Below, piece after piece: positions 10,012 to 20,645 of a DNA stretch of 64,000 nt (positions are counted from its first letter, which is position 1; every line of letters starts with the position of its first letter). The DNA comes from Adiantum capillus-veneris (taxonomy: Eukaryota; Streptophyta; Polypodiopsida; Polypodiales; Pteridaceae): assembly GCA_014529385.2 (NCBI GenBank), contig CM043944.1, positions 77,579,884 through 77,643,883 of the forward strand, written 5' to 3'. The notes under the pieces are model-generated. The model did no database searches and was not told where the DNA came from. It worked only from the letters and a program-made list of their open reading frames with translations. The translations under genes and the position numbers were made by a program.

Positions 10012-11817
10012 TATGAGGTCAAGAATTCCCTATACTCAGCTTCACAGCAAGAAGTGGCCACAGTAGGTTGCTTCTTGCTCAACCATGATATGCATGAACT
10101 GCCGAGCATGAAACAAAAATGGCTTGAGGACACTTGTGTGTCATTAGAACCATTCCAATTCGAGTCCGAAAAGACATGTAAATTTGGTAGCAATGATCCC
10201 CCCTTGAGATAAAACAAGCCAAGATGTAAAGTGCCACTCAAGTAGCAAAAAATCCTCTCAACAGCATGTTAATGCTTAGACACTGCGCTATGCTTGACTT
10301 TTTGGTAGCCTGTGAGACTACAAACTAAATAAATATGCTTAAATCTGCTAACATGTGAGACTGCAAACTAAATATTTGGCCTCACATTGCATACATGAAT
10401 AAAGCATCTATTAGTTTGATAATGAGTGACGTCAATAGGATCACTAGCATCATGGAGACTCAATTTTAAACTTGTTTCCATGGGAGTAGCAATAGGTTTG
10501 CATTCCTCAAGTCCAAAATTACATAGTAATGTCTCTACGTAGCTTGTTTGACACAAAGAAATACCACCATCACACTGCTTAAACTGTATGCCCAAGTAAT
10601 GATGCAACAACCCTAAACTTTCATCTTGAGAGTAGCATTCAAATCAGCCTCGAATTCAACAATGTGTGTCTGATTTGGACTAGTAATCAGCAAATCATCT
10701 ACACATAAAACGACAATGAGAAATACACCATCCTCATGCTTTACATACAAAGTGCTTTTTGTTTGACTGTTATGGAAGTTTCATTTAACCAAACTAATAT
10801 CACCTTTCTCATACTAAGCACGAGGAGACTGCTTCAACCCATACAAAGCTTTCTTACATTGGGACAATTTATCTTCTTGTCCTTTCTTGACAAATCTATG
10901 AGGTTGTGTTACATATACTTCCACAAATATATCACCAATCAAGAAAGTAGTAACAATGTCTGATTGATGTACATCCATTTAAAGTGATCTTTCAATGCAC
11001 ATAGAAAATGAAGAGTAGTCATATGACAAGTGGGAGCAAAAGTCTCTTCATATGACAAGTGGGAGCCCTGTAGTGATCAATCTCACCATCCAGTTTACGT
11101 TTCAACTTGTAAACCCACTTTGTACCAATGGCCTTTTTCTCAGGAGGCAAATCACATAAAGTCCATGTGTCATTTTTTATAAGTACATCATATTCTAATT
11201 GCATGGCAGCCATCCAAAATCATGTGCTTCATCGAAAGATGCTTCATCAAAAGATAGAGGTTCCTCCACATCACATAAACTAGAAACAGCCAAAGCATAA
11301 CAATCTGACGCATAAGATGCATGGCGAGAATCTCAACGAGTACGACTAAACATAGGTGCATCCAATTTACTGTCACGCAAAGTATACACCAGTCATTTTG
11401 GCATACCTCTAACGCTCATTCTCAACCCTTTCCACATCAAGTACATCATGTACATCTGCATCAATAACAAGTTGATTCGTAGCATTTTTAGAGACTCCCA
11501 TAGGCTGTACATTTGCTTCATTGGAATTTATCAAGTTTCCACCATTGAAAAGAGGCAACAAAGTGTCATAAATTTCCTACGAGCTTACATTAGTCTCTCT
11601 GGTACATGATAACAAAGACTGAACAGAATCTTCCAAAACACATCTCCTCGTGAAACCAAGATACATTTTGTTTGCGAATGGTATAACATGTAACCTTTGC
11701 TTTTAGTAATGTTACCAACAAAAATGCATTTAACAACCTTATCATCGAGTTTTCTACGTTGTGTTTGTGGCACTAAAGCATAACCTAAACAACCAAAAAT
11801 GCACACGTGATCAATAG
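10012..11817 (-). pseudogene. Ty1/copia pol, RT-RNase H half (degenerate)
   Basis: On the minus strand the order is: integrase/RT linker VCIFGCLGYALVPQTQRRKL (11745-11815), RT start WTLCDLPPEKKAIGTKWVYK (about 11090-11165), catalytic LCVDDLLITSPN (about 10680-10715), then YLGIQFKQCDGGISL and YVETLLCNFGLEECKPIATP (10490-10600). RNase H follows as FSDSNWNG (about 10150) and SCCEAEYREF (10011-10060). The YVDD-equivalent residues are present, but stops and frameshifts break the frame many times. Gag, protease and most of integrase are missing: at 11818 the sequence jumps into LTR. Confidence 0.88.
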
Positions 11818-11903
11818 ATATACAATGCATGGAGAAAAACCTCCTATTGAGGGGGAAAATGCCCCGGTGGTCCTATGTGTGTTTCACACACATTACTACC
11901 ACA
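11818..11903 (-). repeat. Truncated copia LTR (U3 end only)
   Basis: This 86-bp piece matches the outer part of the full LTR at 18022-18236 and ends at the same boundary, ACCACA then TATATAT. It adjoins pol directly, so an internal deletion removed the rest of the LTR, gag and PR. Confidence 0.85.
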
Positions 11904-11929
11904 TATATATATGGTAACAAATGGATGTC

Positions 11930-12430
11930 AGACGGCTAAAGAAAGTTAGAATCAACTTTATATCCTCTTTGGTACACAAGCTAAAGTTTCAAAATTTACA
12001 TGACTAATTGAATTTTTTAAAGCACTTAGAATGCCTCTAGGATCTCATCTTAATTCTACACAGAGTCAAATGACTCAATTGATAATTGTTATCAAGCAAC
12101 CATTAAGCTTTAGCTTGACGATAATTACATCCACCATGTTGATGGAGTGAGACAGCTAAACAAATTTGGGATAAACTTGATACCCTCTTTGGTGCAGAAG
12201 CTAAATGCTCAAAATTTAGACGATTGCTTGATTTTTAAAGCTTGAAATGGCACTTAAATTTTTTCTAGGATCTATTCTTAGAGCTAGATTGATTCAATTG
12301 GCATGCAACCCTCAAGGTGGATGACAGCATTGCCATAGTTGTACTACTAAAGTCATTAGCACCAAGCTATGATCATATTGTCACCACTCTAAGTGTATTG
12401 ATCAAGCTACTTCTATTTCCTTGTTTTATG
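11930..12430 (+). pseudogene. Old copia gag (UBN2-type) remnant
   Basis: Broken frames read WDKLDTLFGAEAKCSKFRR (about 12165-12225) and DDSIAIVVLLKSLAPSYDHI (about 12318-12378), then VTTLSVL. These match the L-x-x-L-P-x-S-Y-x-x-x-V-T-T-L core of copia UBN2 gag. An earlier, more diverged copy of the first motif is at 11950-12010. The same remnant occurs in the right duplicate (18265-18770). Confidence 0.55.
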
Positions 12431-13254
12431 TCCTTTGAAGTTTAGTTCTTCCCATTCTTTCTAAGCAAAACATATGCTTAAGATAGCATCGTTCAAATAG
12501 GAAATTTAACCCAAATGTATTAACATCTTGAGGATATGCCACCGATCACAATAAACTGACCTTGAGTATCAAGAATTAAAACATGCCATCAAAGTTTTGA
12601 CATTTTTTGTATACAATTGCTAACTAATCACAAAAGAAGGGTTCTGAGTGTCTTCTTCACCATAGTTGCAAAGAACGTCCATAAGCCATGGCCAAATATT
12701 GGGCCCAATAATTTAAGTTAATGTGAGGGATATATTAATTTACTCCAATAAGTATGTGTATTCCCCATCTAGAGAAGATGACGGATTGTGAGGAATATTT
12801 CAATTAACCACTGAAGAGCTTAATTGCACAAGAGGTTAACACCAAACACGTTTCCCCTTCTTCCTCTTACCCAACATCCATAAACATGTCCTTCGTTTAA
12901 GTAGATTTTCACCTCTTCAATGACTGGTCATGTCACAAATCACCCTACCTATACAACATTGGGTGACAATTTTACAACTTCCTTGGAGAAGTTATAGCCA
13001 CTAACTTCCTTTGAGAATTAAGCTCGCTGAGACCTTTTCACAAAAATTCTTTTACATCTTGCCTGGGCCAATTTGATTGAAGTTTCCCTTTCAAAATTTT
13101 CATCATCCTCTATTAACAACAATTTCAATAATGAATGACACTTCCCAATTTCCATTTTTGGTTTTGCATTTAGCCTTAGCACCCTTCTGAAGAGAAATAT
13201 AGTAGAAAACTTCCACTTCATATCATTTTTCAATCTCTCAAATTTTCCTTTAAG

Positions 13255-13563
13255 GTGTCTTTAGGGCATACTAATTTGATTCTTATGGACGTGAGCGAGA
13301 AAAACTCTTTGCAAGAAAAAAACATTTCACTTGAAGACCACTCCTTATGCAACAGTGCACACACTAAGTTTCACCAGCCTTTAAAGCACCGAGCTCCCGT
13401 CAATCCGTCTCTCAACAAGGCACAACTTGACAAAGACCAGAGGAGCACAACAGTAATCTTCCTATCAAAAAGAGATGACCCTTGTTCAAAGCTTATTGAT
13501 TATGTCCATATACGTGCAAGAAACCTTCATTGGACAACCATTTTTTTTAATAAAAAAAATTAG
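13255..13563 (+). other. 102-codon ORF kept open in both duplicate copies
   Basis: The ORF begins MSLGHTNLILMDVSEKNSLQ. Its partner at 20281-20610 is open for 109 codons and differs by scattered substitutions without a stop. I recognise no family. Composition (many Ser, Lys and Asn) and a competing minus-strand ORF make coding status doubtful. In the right copy it sits just beyond the stop of the lipid phosphate phosphatase gene and could simply be downstream flank. Confidence 0.25.
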
Positions 13564-13597
13564 AGTCTACTTTGCATGTACCATGGGCAACACTCCC

Positions 13598-13775
13598 TGT
13601 TAGGGTTCAAGCTAGTTGGTCGAACACTTATCACACTCAACGTACTAACCTTATCTATTCTTTTGATCATATAGAACAATAAGTAGTGAGGCATTCATAA
13701 TCCTCACTGAGATCTCCACCAAAACTTTGTGTCTACTCTTCTTCCCTCTCACTCCGCACGCACCGCACACTCTCC
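13598..13775 (+). repeat. Putative copia 5' LTR, plus strand
   Basis: The putative start is TGTTAGGGTTCAAGC, and the end lies just before a primer-binding-like TAGTATCAGAGCC (13779-13791), a one-base variant of the tRNA-iMet site. The edge positions are approximate because no second LTR is present. Confidence 0.55.
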
Positions 13776-13791
13776 AAGTAGTATCAGAGCC

Positions 13792-15186
13792 AAAGGTTGT
13801 AGCATTACTTCTCTCTCGGAGTTTGCCTCTTCCGGGCAAGCTTCACACCGGCAATGGATTGAAGCTTGAAGCTTCCATGGCTATGGAGGCATTGTGAGCT
13901 CCGCACATAGAGCTCACATATCAAGGTGGCAAGGGGTTGAACTCCTCAAGCTACAAGGAGTGAAAGATTGAGCTTTTAGTGAGCTCAAATATCGAGAGAA
14001 GCAGGTTGCTTAGTTTAGGGCAGATTGATAGCAAGTCATTGTTTTGCTCATAACTTGAGATACAGAACTCAGATTCAAAAACTTTTATCAAAATGGAGAT
14101 CTCTTCAAGCTCTATGTCTTTATTGAAGAGCTTGTCAGCTGCTTCAAAGTGTTGATGTGTCTAAAATAAAAAAAACACACAAACTATTTTCTCAAGACAG
14201 ATTATGTATTCGAGTTGAGTAAGAGAGGAGAGAAAGTGTAGAAAGAGATAACTTCATCTCAACTTCAACATTGACGGCCTCCAATACACACACACTTGAC
14301 GAAGAAGAGAAAGAGGATTCGACAAAAAGAGAGGGATTGTGTGCGTAGTATGATACATACACATGGTTTTACTTTTGGTCTCGGCTCTCCACATTAATGG
14401 CATCATCTTTTTGGGCATAGAGAGTGACAATGAGAGCACATTGGCTTTCTCAACACTTAGTATCGGCGAGGTGTTTCCATCCGGTGACAAAAATTGGCAC
14501 CTACTTTGGCGACATCGACTATAGGTTTTCACATGCTCTCTGGCATTGTAGAGAGAAACACAGGGCAATAGGTTACAGATTGCCATTGGCAACATTTCTA
14601 TGTATTTTTTGAGAGAAAATTTAGATTGACATATGCATATTTAGACATGATGTATGTTCTCTGTGGTAATGCTTATGCAGAGCCGTTGACAGCTTCTCAG
14701 AGATAACTCTTAGATATAGTTTTTACACGCACAAAGACAGTCACAGATTCTCTTGACATAGCGGACCTGCATGCATCTTTGGTAGTGACGGCCATTACAA
14801 TTTCATTTTTTGAGCAATATATGCCAGTTATGCCCAGAGAGTACTCTTGATATTTTATGCGTTGATTTTGTCTTGAGTTTCGCTTGAGATTTTGATCTCC
14901 GTACAGAGAAGACTCTGCTTATAGCACTCTTTTGCATTGACATTGCAGTGATTTTGCTGAGTTTTTAGTTGAGATTTTCATCTTTGTACAAAGGAGACTC
15001 TGTCAAAAATTTTGCAAAAAGTTTGCCATAAATTCCTAATCTCACTCTCTTGATTTTTCTCTTGTCAGTCTCATGACTAGAACTTCCGAGAAAGAAGAGT
15101 ATTATATCAAGAAGTTTGATATTATATCAAGAAGTTCCAGTCTCATGACTGGAACTTCTAAGAAAGAAGAGTATTATAACAAGAAG
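13792..15186 (+). other. Long leader between LTR and copia gag; nothing recognised
   Basis: No coding motif is visible. Near the end (15098-15205) GAAGAGTATTATATCAAGAAG is imperfectly repeated three times just before the gag reading frame. Short ORFs on either strand look like chance. Confidence 0.5.
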
Positions 15187-16215
15187 AGTATTATATCAAG
15201 AAGTTTGATGGCACAAACTTCACAATATGGAAGCAGTGTATGCTTGATGTCTTGGTCAATAAGGGCCTCTCAACACCATTGATAAAGCATAAAGAGGATG
15301 TTCACACTCACAATCAGTGGAAAGAACTTGATACTCGTGTTATAACAACCAATTGCCTACACCTTAGTGAGTACATTTTCTTTACGATTATGGACAAGAC
15401 TACTGCAAAGGAATTATGGGAATCATTATGCTCAGCTTGGGATAGCAAAAGATCCTCAAACAAAGTTTTGTTTATGAAAAAGCTCATGCATTTGAATATG
15501 AAAGAGCACACCAGTGTCGGCTCACACTTAAATGAGTTCAATAGCTTGTTTATGCAACTTACATCAAAGGGGCTTAATTTTGATGATGAAATGAAAGCCA
15601 TTTTCTTGCCATGTTCTTTGACCGCATCATGGGAAATATTCAACATTGCCATTAGTAACTCCGCCCCTAAGGGAAAACTTGTTTTTGTGATGTTATTGGT
15701 GCTTTGCTCATAGAAGAGATCCGACATCAATCTCTTGACACTAGTGAGCAGCTAGGAAACAATCAAAGGTAGAGAGATCATAGTCATTGTCATTGTCGTT
15801 ATCGAGATTGCAAGAATGCATGTAGCAAGAGTCATGGATGTGTAGGAAAGTTGAATGCTACCATTGTTACAAGAAAGGATACATGAAAAAGGGTTTCCGT
15901 TTGTTGCAAAAAGAGAAAGCCATTGTCGTAAGTCGTGCACCTCCTAAAAGCAATGTGAAGATCGAGGGGCTCAATGTCGTTGAATCTCCACATGTTGATG
16001 TTGTTCTTGACGTGAAACAACCATTAGATGTACTATTTTTCATGTCTGATTTGATTCTAGAGGTGTTGTTAGCTCTTACTGAATGCTATGCACAGAATTG
16101 GAAAATTGACTCAGATGCAAGTTTTCATGTTACTCCCCAAAAGGAGTTATGCTTCTACACATGGTTCAATTAAGCTAGGTGATTCTCATCAGCTTGAGAT
16201 ATGTGGCATTGAAAG
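15187..16215 (+). pseudogene. Ty1/copia gag-protease, plus strand, truncated
   Basis: The frame reads YIKKFDGTNFTIWKQCMLDV at the N terminus, then WKELDTRVITTNCLHLS and LWESLCSAWDSKRSSNK (UBN2/gag). A zinc knuckle CYHCYKKGYMKKGF follows, in which the His is Met and the last Cys is Phe. The protease start is NWKIDSDASFHVT, with DSG changed to DSD. The last copia-like residues are LGDSHQLEICGIES at about 16170-16215, where the sequence switches abruptly to an opposite-strand copia element. A frameshift lies near 15710. Confidence 0.85.
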
Positions 16216-17585
16216 TGATATTATACAACCCACAGCAAAAAATGTCAGATGGAACAAGTTCATCACCAACATTTAGATCATGAATTGTACACCTGTCATC
16301 CAAAAATTTAACAAAAAGACTAAGTCTAGCAAGTGTAGATAGACAAAAGGTTGTTCTTGATTCTAGGTACATAAAGTGCATTAACAAGTCTAAAAGAACT
16401 ATTATTTGCAGCAGTCAGCACAATCTTTCCAACTCCCTTGACCAGATAAGAGGCATTGTTGGCACAAGTGATTGTATTCCCATGAGGGACAGACTTGAGA
16501 GAGGTAAGCAAGTGAGGATGTGAGGTAATGTGTTTTGTAGCACCACTATCAAAGTACCACCCGTGTGAATCTGTTGCAACTAATATACATGTATCATGGG
16601 CAGAAGGATCATAAGTGCATTCTGCACTAAATGCCCACTCTGCATCTACATTAGCATCACAATCTCCTTTTATGAAAGATTCTACAATAGTTGCACTTGT
16701 AGTGGAACCAACCTCTTTCTTCTTGGCCTCTTGTGCCTTCAACTTGGGACACTGCTTAATCAAGTGATCATTACTCTTGCAATAATGGCAATGAATCTTC
16801 ATATTCCCTTTTTCACCAGAATTCCTAGACGAGGTGTTGTCAACGGAAGCATTAGGAACAAGTGAACTACCACTTGAACCATGAGAATTGGCTCCATTAA
16901 TGTTACCACCTTTTCTTTGAGCAGTAACGAAGGCATGTTCAACTGCAAGTTGTTTAGCACTGTTCTTTCTTGAAAGTGTCTCTTGCAATAGCAATGTGCA
17001 TAATGCATCAAACTTGACAACATCAGGATTTCCTTGGGTCATAAGTCTCCAAGTACTAGCAAAAATATGGTAAGAATGTGGCAATGCATCAAGGACATTC
17101 TGTATAAGTGACTTGTCAGAAATGACTTCACCTACAGAAATGAGTTGCTCATTAATATCCTTGATACTAGCAAGGAAAGTGTCCATGTCATCTTCATGCA
17201 TAATCTTTGATTCCATCTCTTTATGTTTAGCCTCATTGCGGCTTGCATAAAGACCAACCAGAATATCCCAAGCATGTTTTGCTGATTTAGATGAGTGAAT
17301 CTGAGGAGTTATAGTGTGCTTCACAGATAATGCAATTAATGCATGAGCTTGTGCATCTCTAACATCCCAACAAGACTGCTCAGCCGTGGGTAAAACAGAT
17401 CTAGCAACAACATTCTTGCCACCAAAACCTGCAACATCCTCAACAGAGCTTGTATCCACAGAAGGCGGACATACATCAATGTCCTGCACAGCATTCCAAA
17501 TGCCCTTTAACACAAGCACATGTTGCATCATGTAAGACCACATTGGGTAGTTGTCCTCATCCAGTTTATCCCCATGTAAGTCCAC
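16216..17585 (-). pseudogene. Ty1/copia gag-protease, minus strand, truncated
   Basis: An unusually intact 419-codon frame (16326-17585) covers gag: DNYPMWSYMMQHVL at the N terminus, ILVGLYASRNEAKH and VLDALPHSYHIFASTWRLM (UBN2), a perfect zinc knuckle CHYCKSNDHLIKQC, and the protease active site WYFDSGATKHITS. The frame continues through the region before integrase (ALYVPRIKNNLLSI) to 16216, where it is cut. A 46-bp stretch around the N terminus is duplicated at 17530-17610. It pairs with the LTR at 18022. It is the same family as the element at 49141. Confidence 0.92.
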
Positions 17586-18004
17586 ATTGGGTAGTTATCC
17601 CCATCCAGTTTATCCTCAGCAACAAACATCTTGAAAACATCTGTGTTGTTGTCAACCATGGCAAGTGAGTGCACATGATGTGAAAACTGTCAGGAAAGAG
17701 ATAAAATGAAGTAGGACCAATACGTGCTTTATAATACAACCCAAAAAGGACTATAAGGGACACGTTCGACAAAAAATTGTACTGACAAAAAGTCTACACA
17801 AAAGGACAAAATTGCATGTGCAATATTGCCTGTAGTGGAAACGAAGGCCGAAATGACCTCGAATCAAAAATCTGAGTAGACCAAGATCTTTGAGTTCTCC
17901 CAAAGGATTTGTTGACCTGCTAATGCTCATCGAAGCTCACCCAAATTGGAGAAAGTGAGCAGGCATGTGCGGGCGACGTTGACGACTATGCCGGAAGGAC
18001 GCAA
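17586..18004 (-). other. Copia 5' untranslated leader
   Basis: This is the leader between the primer-binding site and gag. It carries the duplicated gag start segment and otherwise nothing recognisable. The corresponding plus-strand leader at 49370-49697 shares its general sequence, for example the short GCATGTGCAATATTGCCTG-like stretch. Confidence 0.65.
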
Positions 18005-18020
18005 CCTGCTTTGATACCAA
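18005..18020 (-). other. Copia primer-binding site
   Basis: The minus strand reads TTGGTATCAAAGCAGG, directly inside the LTR end. It is a tRNA-iMet-type site with one mismatch to TGGTATCAGAGC. Confidence 0.85.
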
Positions 18021-18021
18021 G

Positions 18022-18236
18022 TGTTGGAAATAGGGTTGTTGGGAAACACACACATCTTGGAGAAGGTGAAGAAGCTCAAGGGACACAACAGAGAGAGTAT
18101 ATTGCTTAGTGCACAATGGAAAGATAAGTTGGCCCTAGAGTGATGGGAGTATATACAATGCATGGGGGAAAACCTCCTATTGAGGGAAAAAATGCCCCGA
18201 TGGTCCTATGTGTGTTTCACACACGTTACTACCACA
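18022..18236 (-). repeat. Copia 5' LTR (215 bp), minus strand
   Basis: It runs from TGTTGGAA to ACCACA on the plus strand, that is TG...CA on the minus strand. It aligns over its whole length with the LTR at 49141-49353 and, for its U3 end, with 11818-11903. The core has CATTGTATATAC, a likely TATA box, about 70 bp into the LTR. Confidence 0.92.
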
Positions 18237-20569
18237 TATATATGGTAACAAATGGATGTGAGATGGCTAAAGAAAGTAAGAATCAACTTTATATCCTCTT
18301 TGTTGCACAAGCTAAAGTTTCAAGATTTACATGACTAATTGAATTTTTTAAAGCACTTAGAATGCCTCTAGGATCTCATCTTAATCCTACGTAGAGTCAG
18401 ATGACTCAATTGAAAATTGTTACCAAGCGGCCATTAAGATTTAGCTTGATGATAATTACATCCACCATGTTGATGGAGTGAGACAGCTAAAGAAAATTGG
18501 GATAAGCTTGGTGCACAAGCTAAATGCTCAAAATTTAGACGGTTGCTTGATTTTTAAAGCTTGAAATGGCACTTAAATTTTCTCTAGGAACTATTCTTAG
18601 AGCTAGATTGATTCAATTGGCATGCAACTCTCAAGGTGGATGACAACATTCCCATAGTTGTACTACTAAAGTCATTAGCACCAAGCTATGATCATATTGT
18701 CACCACTCTAAGTGTATTTATCAAGCTACTTCTATTTCCTTGTTTTACATCCTTTGAAGTTCAGTTCTTGCCATTCATTCAAAGCAAAACATATGCTTAA
18801 GATAGCATCGTTCAAATAGGAAATTTAACCCAAATGTATTAATGTCTTGAGGATATGCCAGCAAAAGTTTGCAATGCCAACGATCACAATAAATTGACCT
18901 TGAGTATCAGGAATTAAAACATGCCATCAAAGTTTTGACACTTTTTGTAAACAATTGTTGACTACTCACAAAAGAAGAAGGGTTTTGAGTGTCTTCTTTT
19001 CCGTAGTTCCAAAGAACGTCCATAAGCCATGGCCAAACATTGGGCCCAATATGTTAAGTTAATGTGAGGAATATATCAATCTACTCGAATAAGTATGTGT
19101 ATTCCCCATCTAGAGAACATGACGGCTTGTGAGGAACATTTCAATTAACTTCAATAATTTTTCCGAATACATAATATAGCAATAATCTGAATCTTAGAGA
19201 TCAATAATATGGACCTGCCTCAAATTCTACTTGGTAGTATTATCTCATGCTTAACAAACTCAATAGCAAGATGCAATGGACCAAAAGCGATTCTTTTTAA
19301 CATCTTGAGAAAGCAAGATATATGTGTCCTGGTATTTTTACTGACATGAATTCTTAGCTTTATCAAATCCAACCCATCCCATTTGGATTTTAATCTAGCT
19401 TGGTTTGGGTGTCCTTGCTTAATTGCAAAAAATTTAGTTGGCTTACAGTACATTGCTCTCTCATACGATGTATAAACTAGGGTAAAGGGCCCAATAATGG
19501 TGCAACCCCCAATTGAACATACCCATCGCCAAAAGCGGGAAAAAATTTGGAATATGCTTGGAATCTTGCTTATGTGTCCTATTGTGATTTGTTGAAAAGT
19601 GTACTATTACTAGCCCTTGAGTGTCCCTAGATCTCTGAAAAGCCTCCAAATTTGATGTTTTCCAAATAGAGCATTGAGATAAAATCCAAAATTATCAATC
19701 TTGGCAGTAACTAATTCCCCTTTTCATGAGTAGTCCCACTACTAGCTCCTCTACCCTATGTTGCTCTGCTTTTCTTTGCAACAACAAAACATCAATCTAA
19801 ACAGCAAATGTGCTTATGAGAAATCCAAAACACAGATTACTGAATTGAATAATTTTTAACATAGCTATGTTGGCTTATGAGCTAAAAGCACTACCTTTGC
19901 TCTTAATCCATATTACATTTTAGATTTTGTAACCTTTGCCTCCTGCAATTTGTTGGAATAGCATATGTACTTCTGCAATCACAACATTGGGTGACAACTT
20001 CCTTGGAGAAGTTATAGCCACTAACTTCCTTTGAGAATTAGCCTCAGCAAGTCCTTTTCACAAAAACTCTTTTATATCTTACCCGGGCCAATTTGAGCGA
20101 AGTTTCCCTTTCAAAAGTTTCACCATCCTCTATTAACAACAATTTCAGCAATGGATGGCACTTCCCAATTTCTTTTCGAAAGATTCCATTTTTGCTTTTT
20201 GCATTTAGCCTTAGCACCCTTCTGAAGAGAAATATGGTAGAAACCTTCCACTTCACATCATATTTCAACCTCTCTTTAAGGTGTCTTTAGGGCATTCTAA
20301 TTCGATTCTTATGGACATGAGCGAGAAAAACTCTTTGCAAGAAAATAACATTTCACTTGAAGACCACTCCTTATGCAACAGTGCACACACTAAGTTTCAC
20401 CAGCCTTTGAAGCACCGAGCTCCCATCAATCCCTCTCTCAACAAGGCACAACTTGACAAAGACCAGAGGAGCACAACAGTGACCTTCCTATCAAAAAGAG
20501 ATGACCCTTGTTCAAAGCTTATTGATTATGTCCATATACATGCAAGAAACCTTCATTGGACAACCATTT
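18151..20569. repeat. Segmental duplication, right copy
   Basis: Direct repeat partner of 11818-13542, 6.3 kb away. It contains 19150-19981 in place of the left copy's 142 bp. I see no gene in that extra segment, only AT-rich sequence. The block ends 77 bp from the stop codon of the phosphatase gene, so it lies in that gene's 3' flank. Confidence 0.9.
18265..18770 (+). pseudogene. Old copia gag remnant, duplicate copy
   Basis: This is the right-hand counterpart of the remnant at 11930-12430, with the same LAPSYDHIVTTL core near 18670-18710 and independent small deletions. Confidence 0.5.
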
Positions 20570-20610
20570 CTTGTCCAGCAAAAACAAAGAATAATATACA
20601 CCTGATTTGA
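20281..20610 (+). other. 109-codon ORF, duplicate of the 13255 ORF
   Basis: It begins MSLGHSNSILMDMSEKNSLQ and aligns with the left copy through the segment DPCSKLIDYVHI. Beyond 20569 it runs into unique sequence. The family is unknown; see the left copy. Confidence 0.25.
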
Positions 20611-20645
20611 AAACCGCAATATGTTACAAAAATATGTCATTACAA

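Larger units (their letters stand above)
11818..13542. repeat. Segmental duplication, left copy
   Basis: From the shared ATATACAATG to CAACCATTT this block is a direct repeat of 18151-20569, visibly near-identical over most of its length. The copies differ mainly in one indel/replacement: 12809-12950 here against 19150-19981 in the right copy. The block includes the copia LTR/flank junction, so it was copied after that insertion. The copy ends where plus-strand copia sequence begins. Confidence 0.9.
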
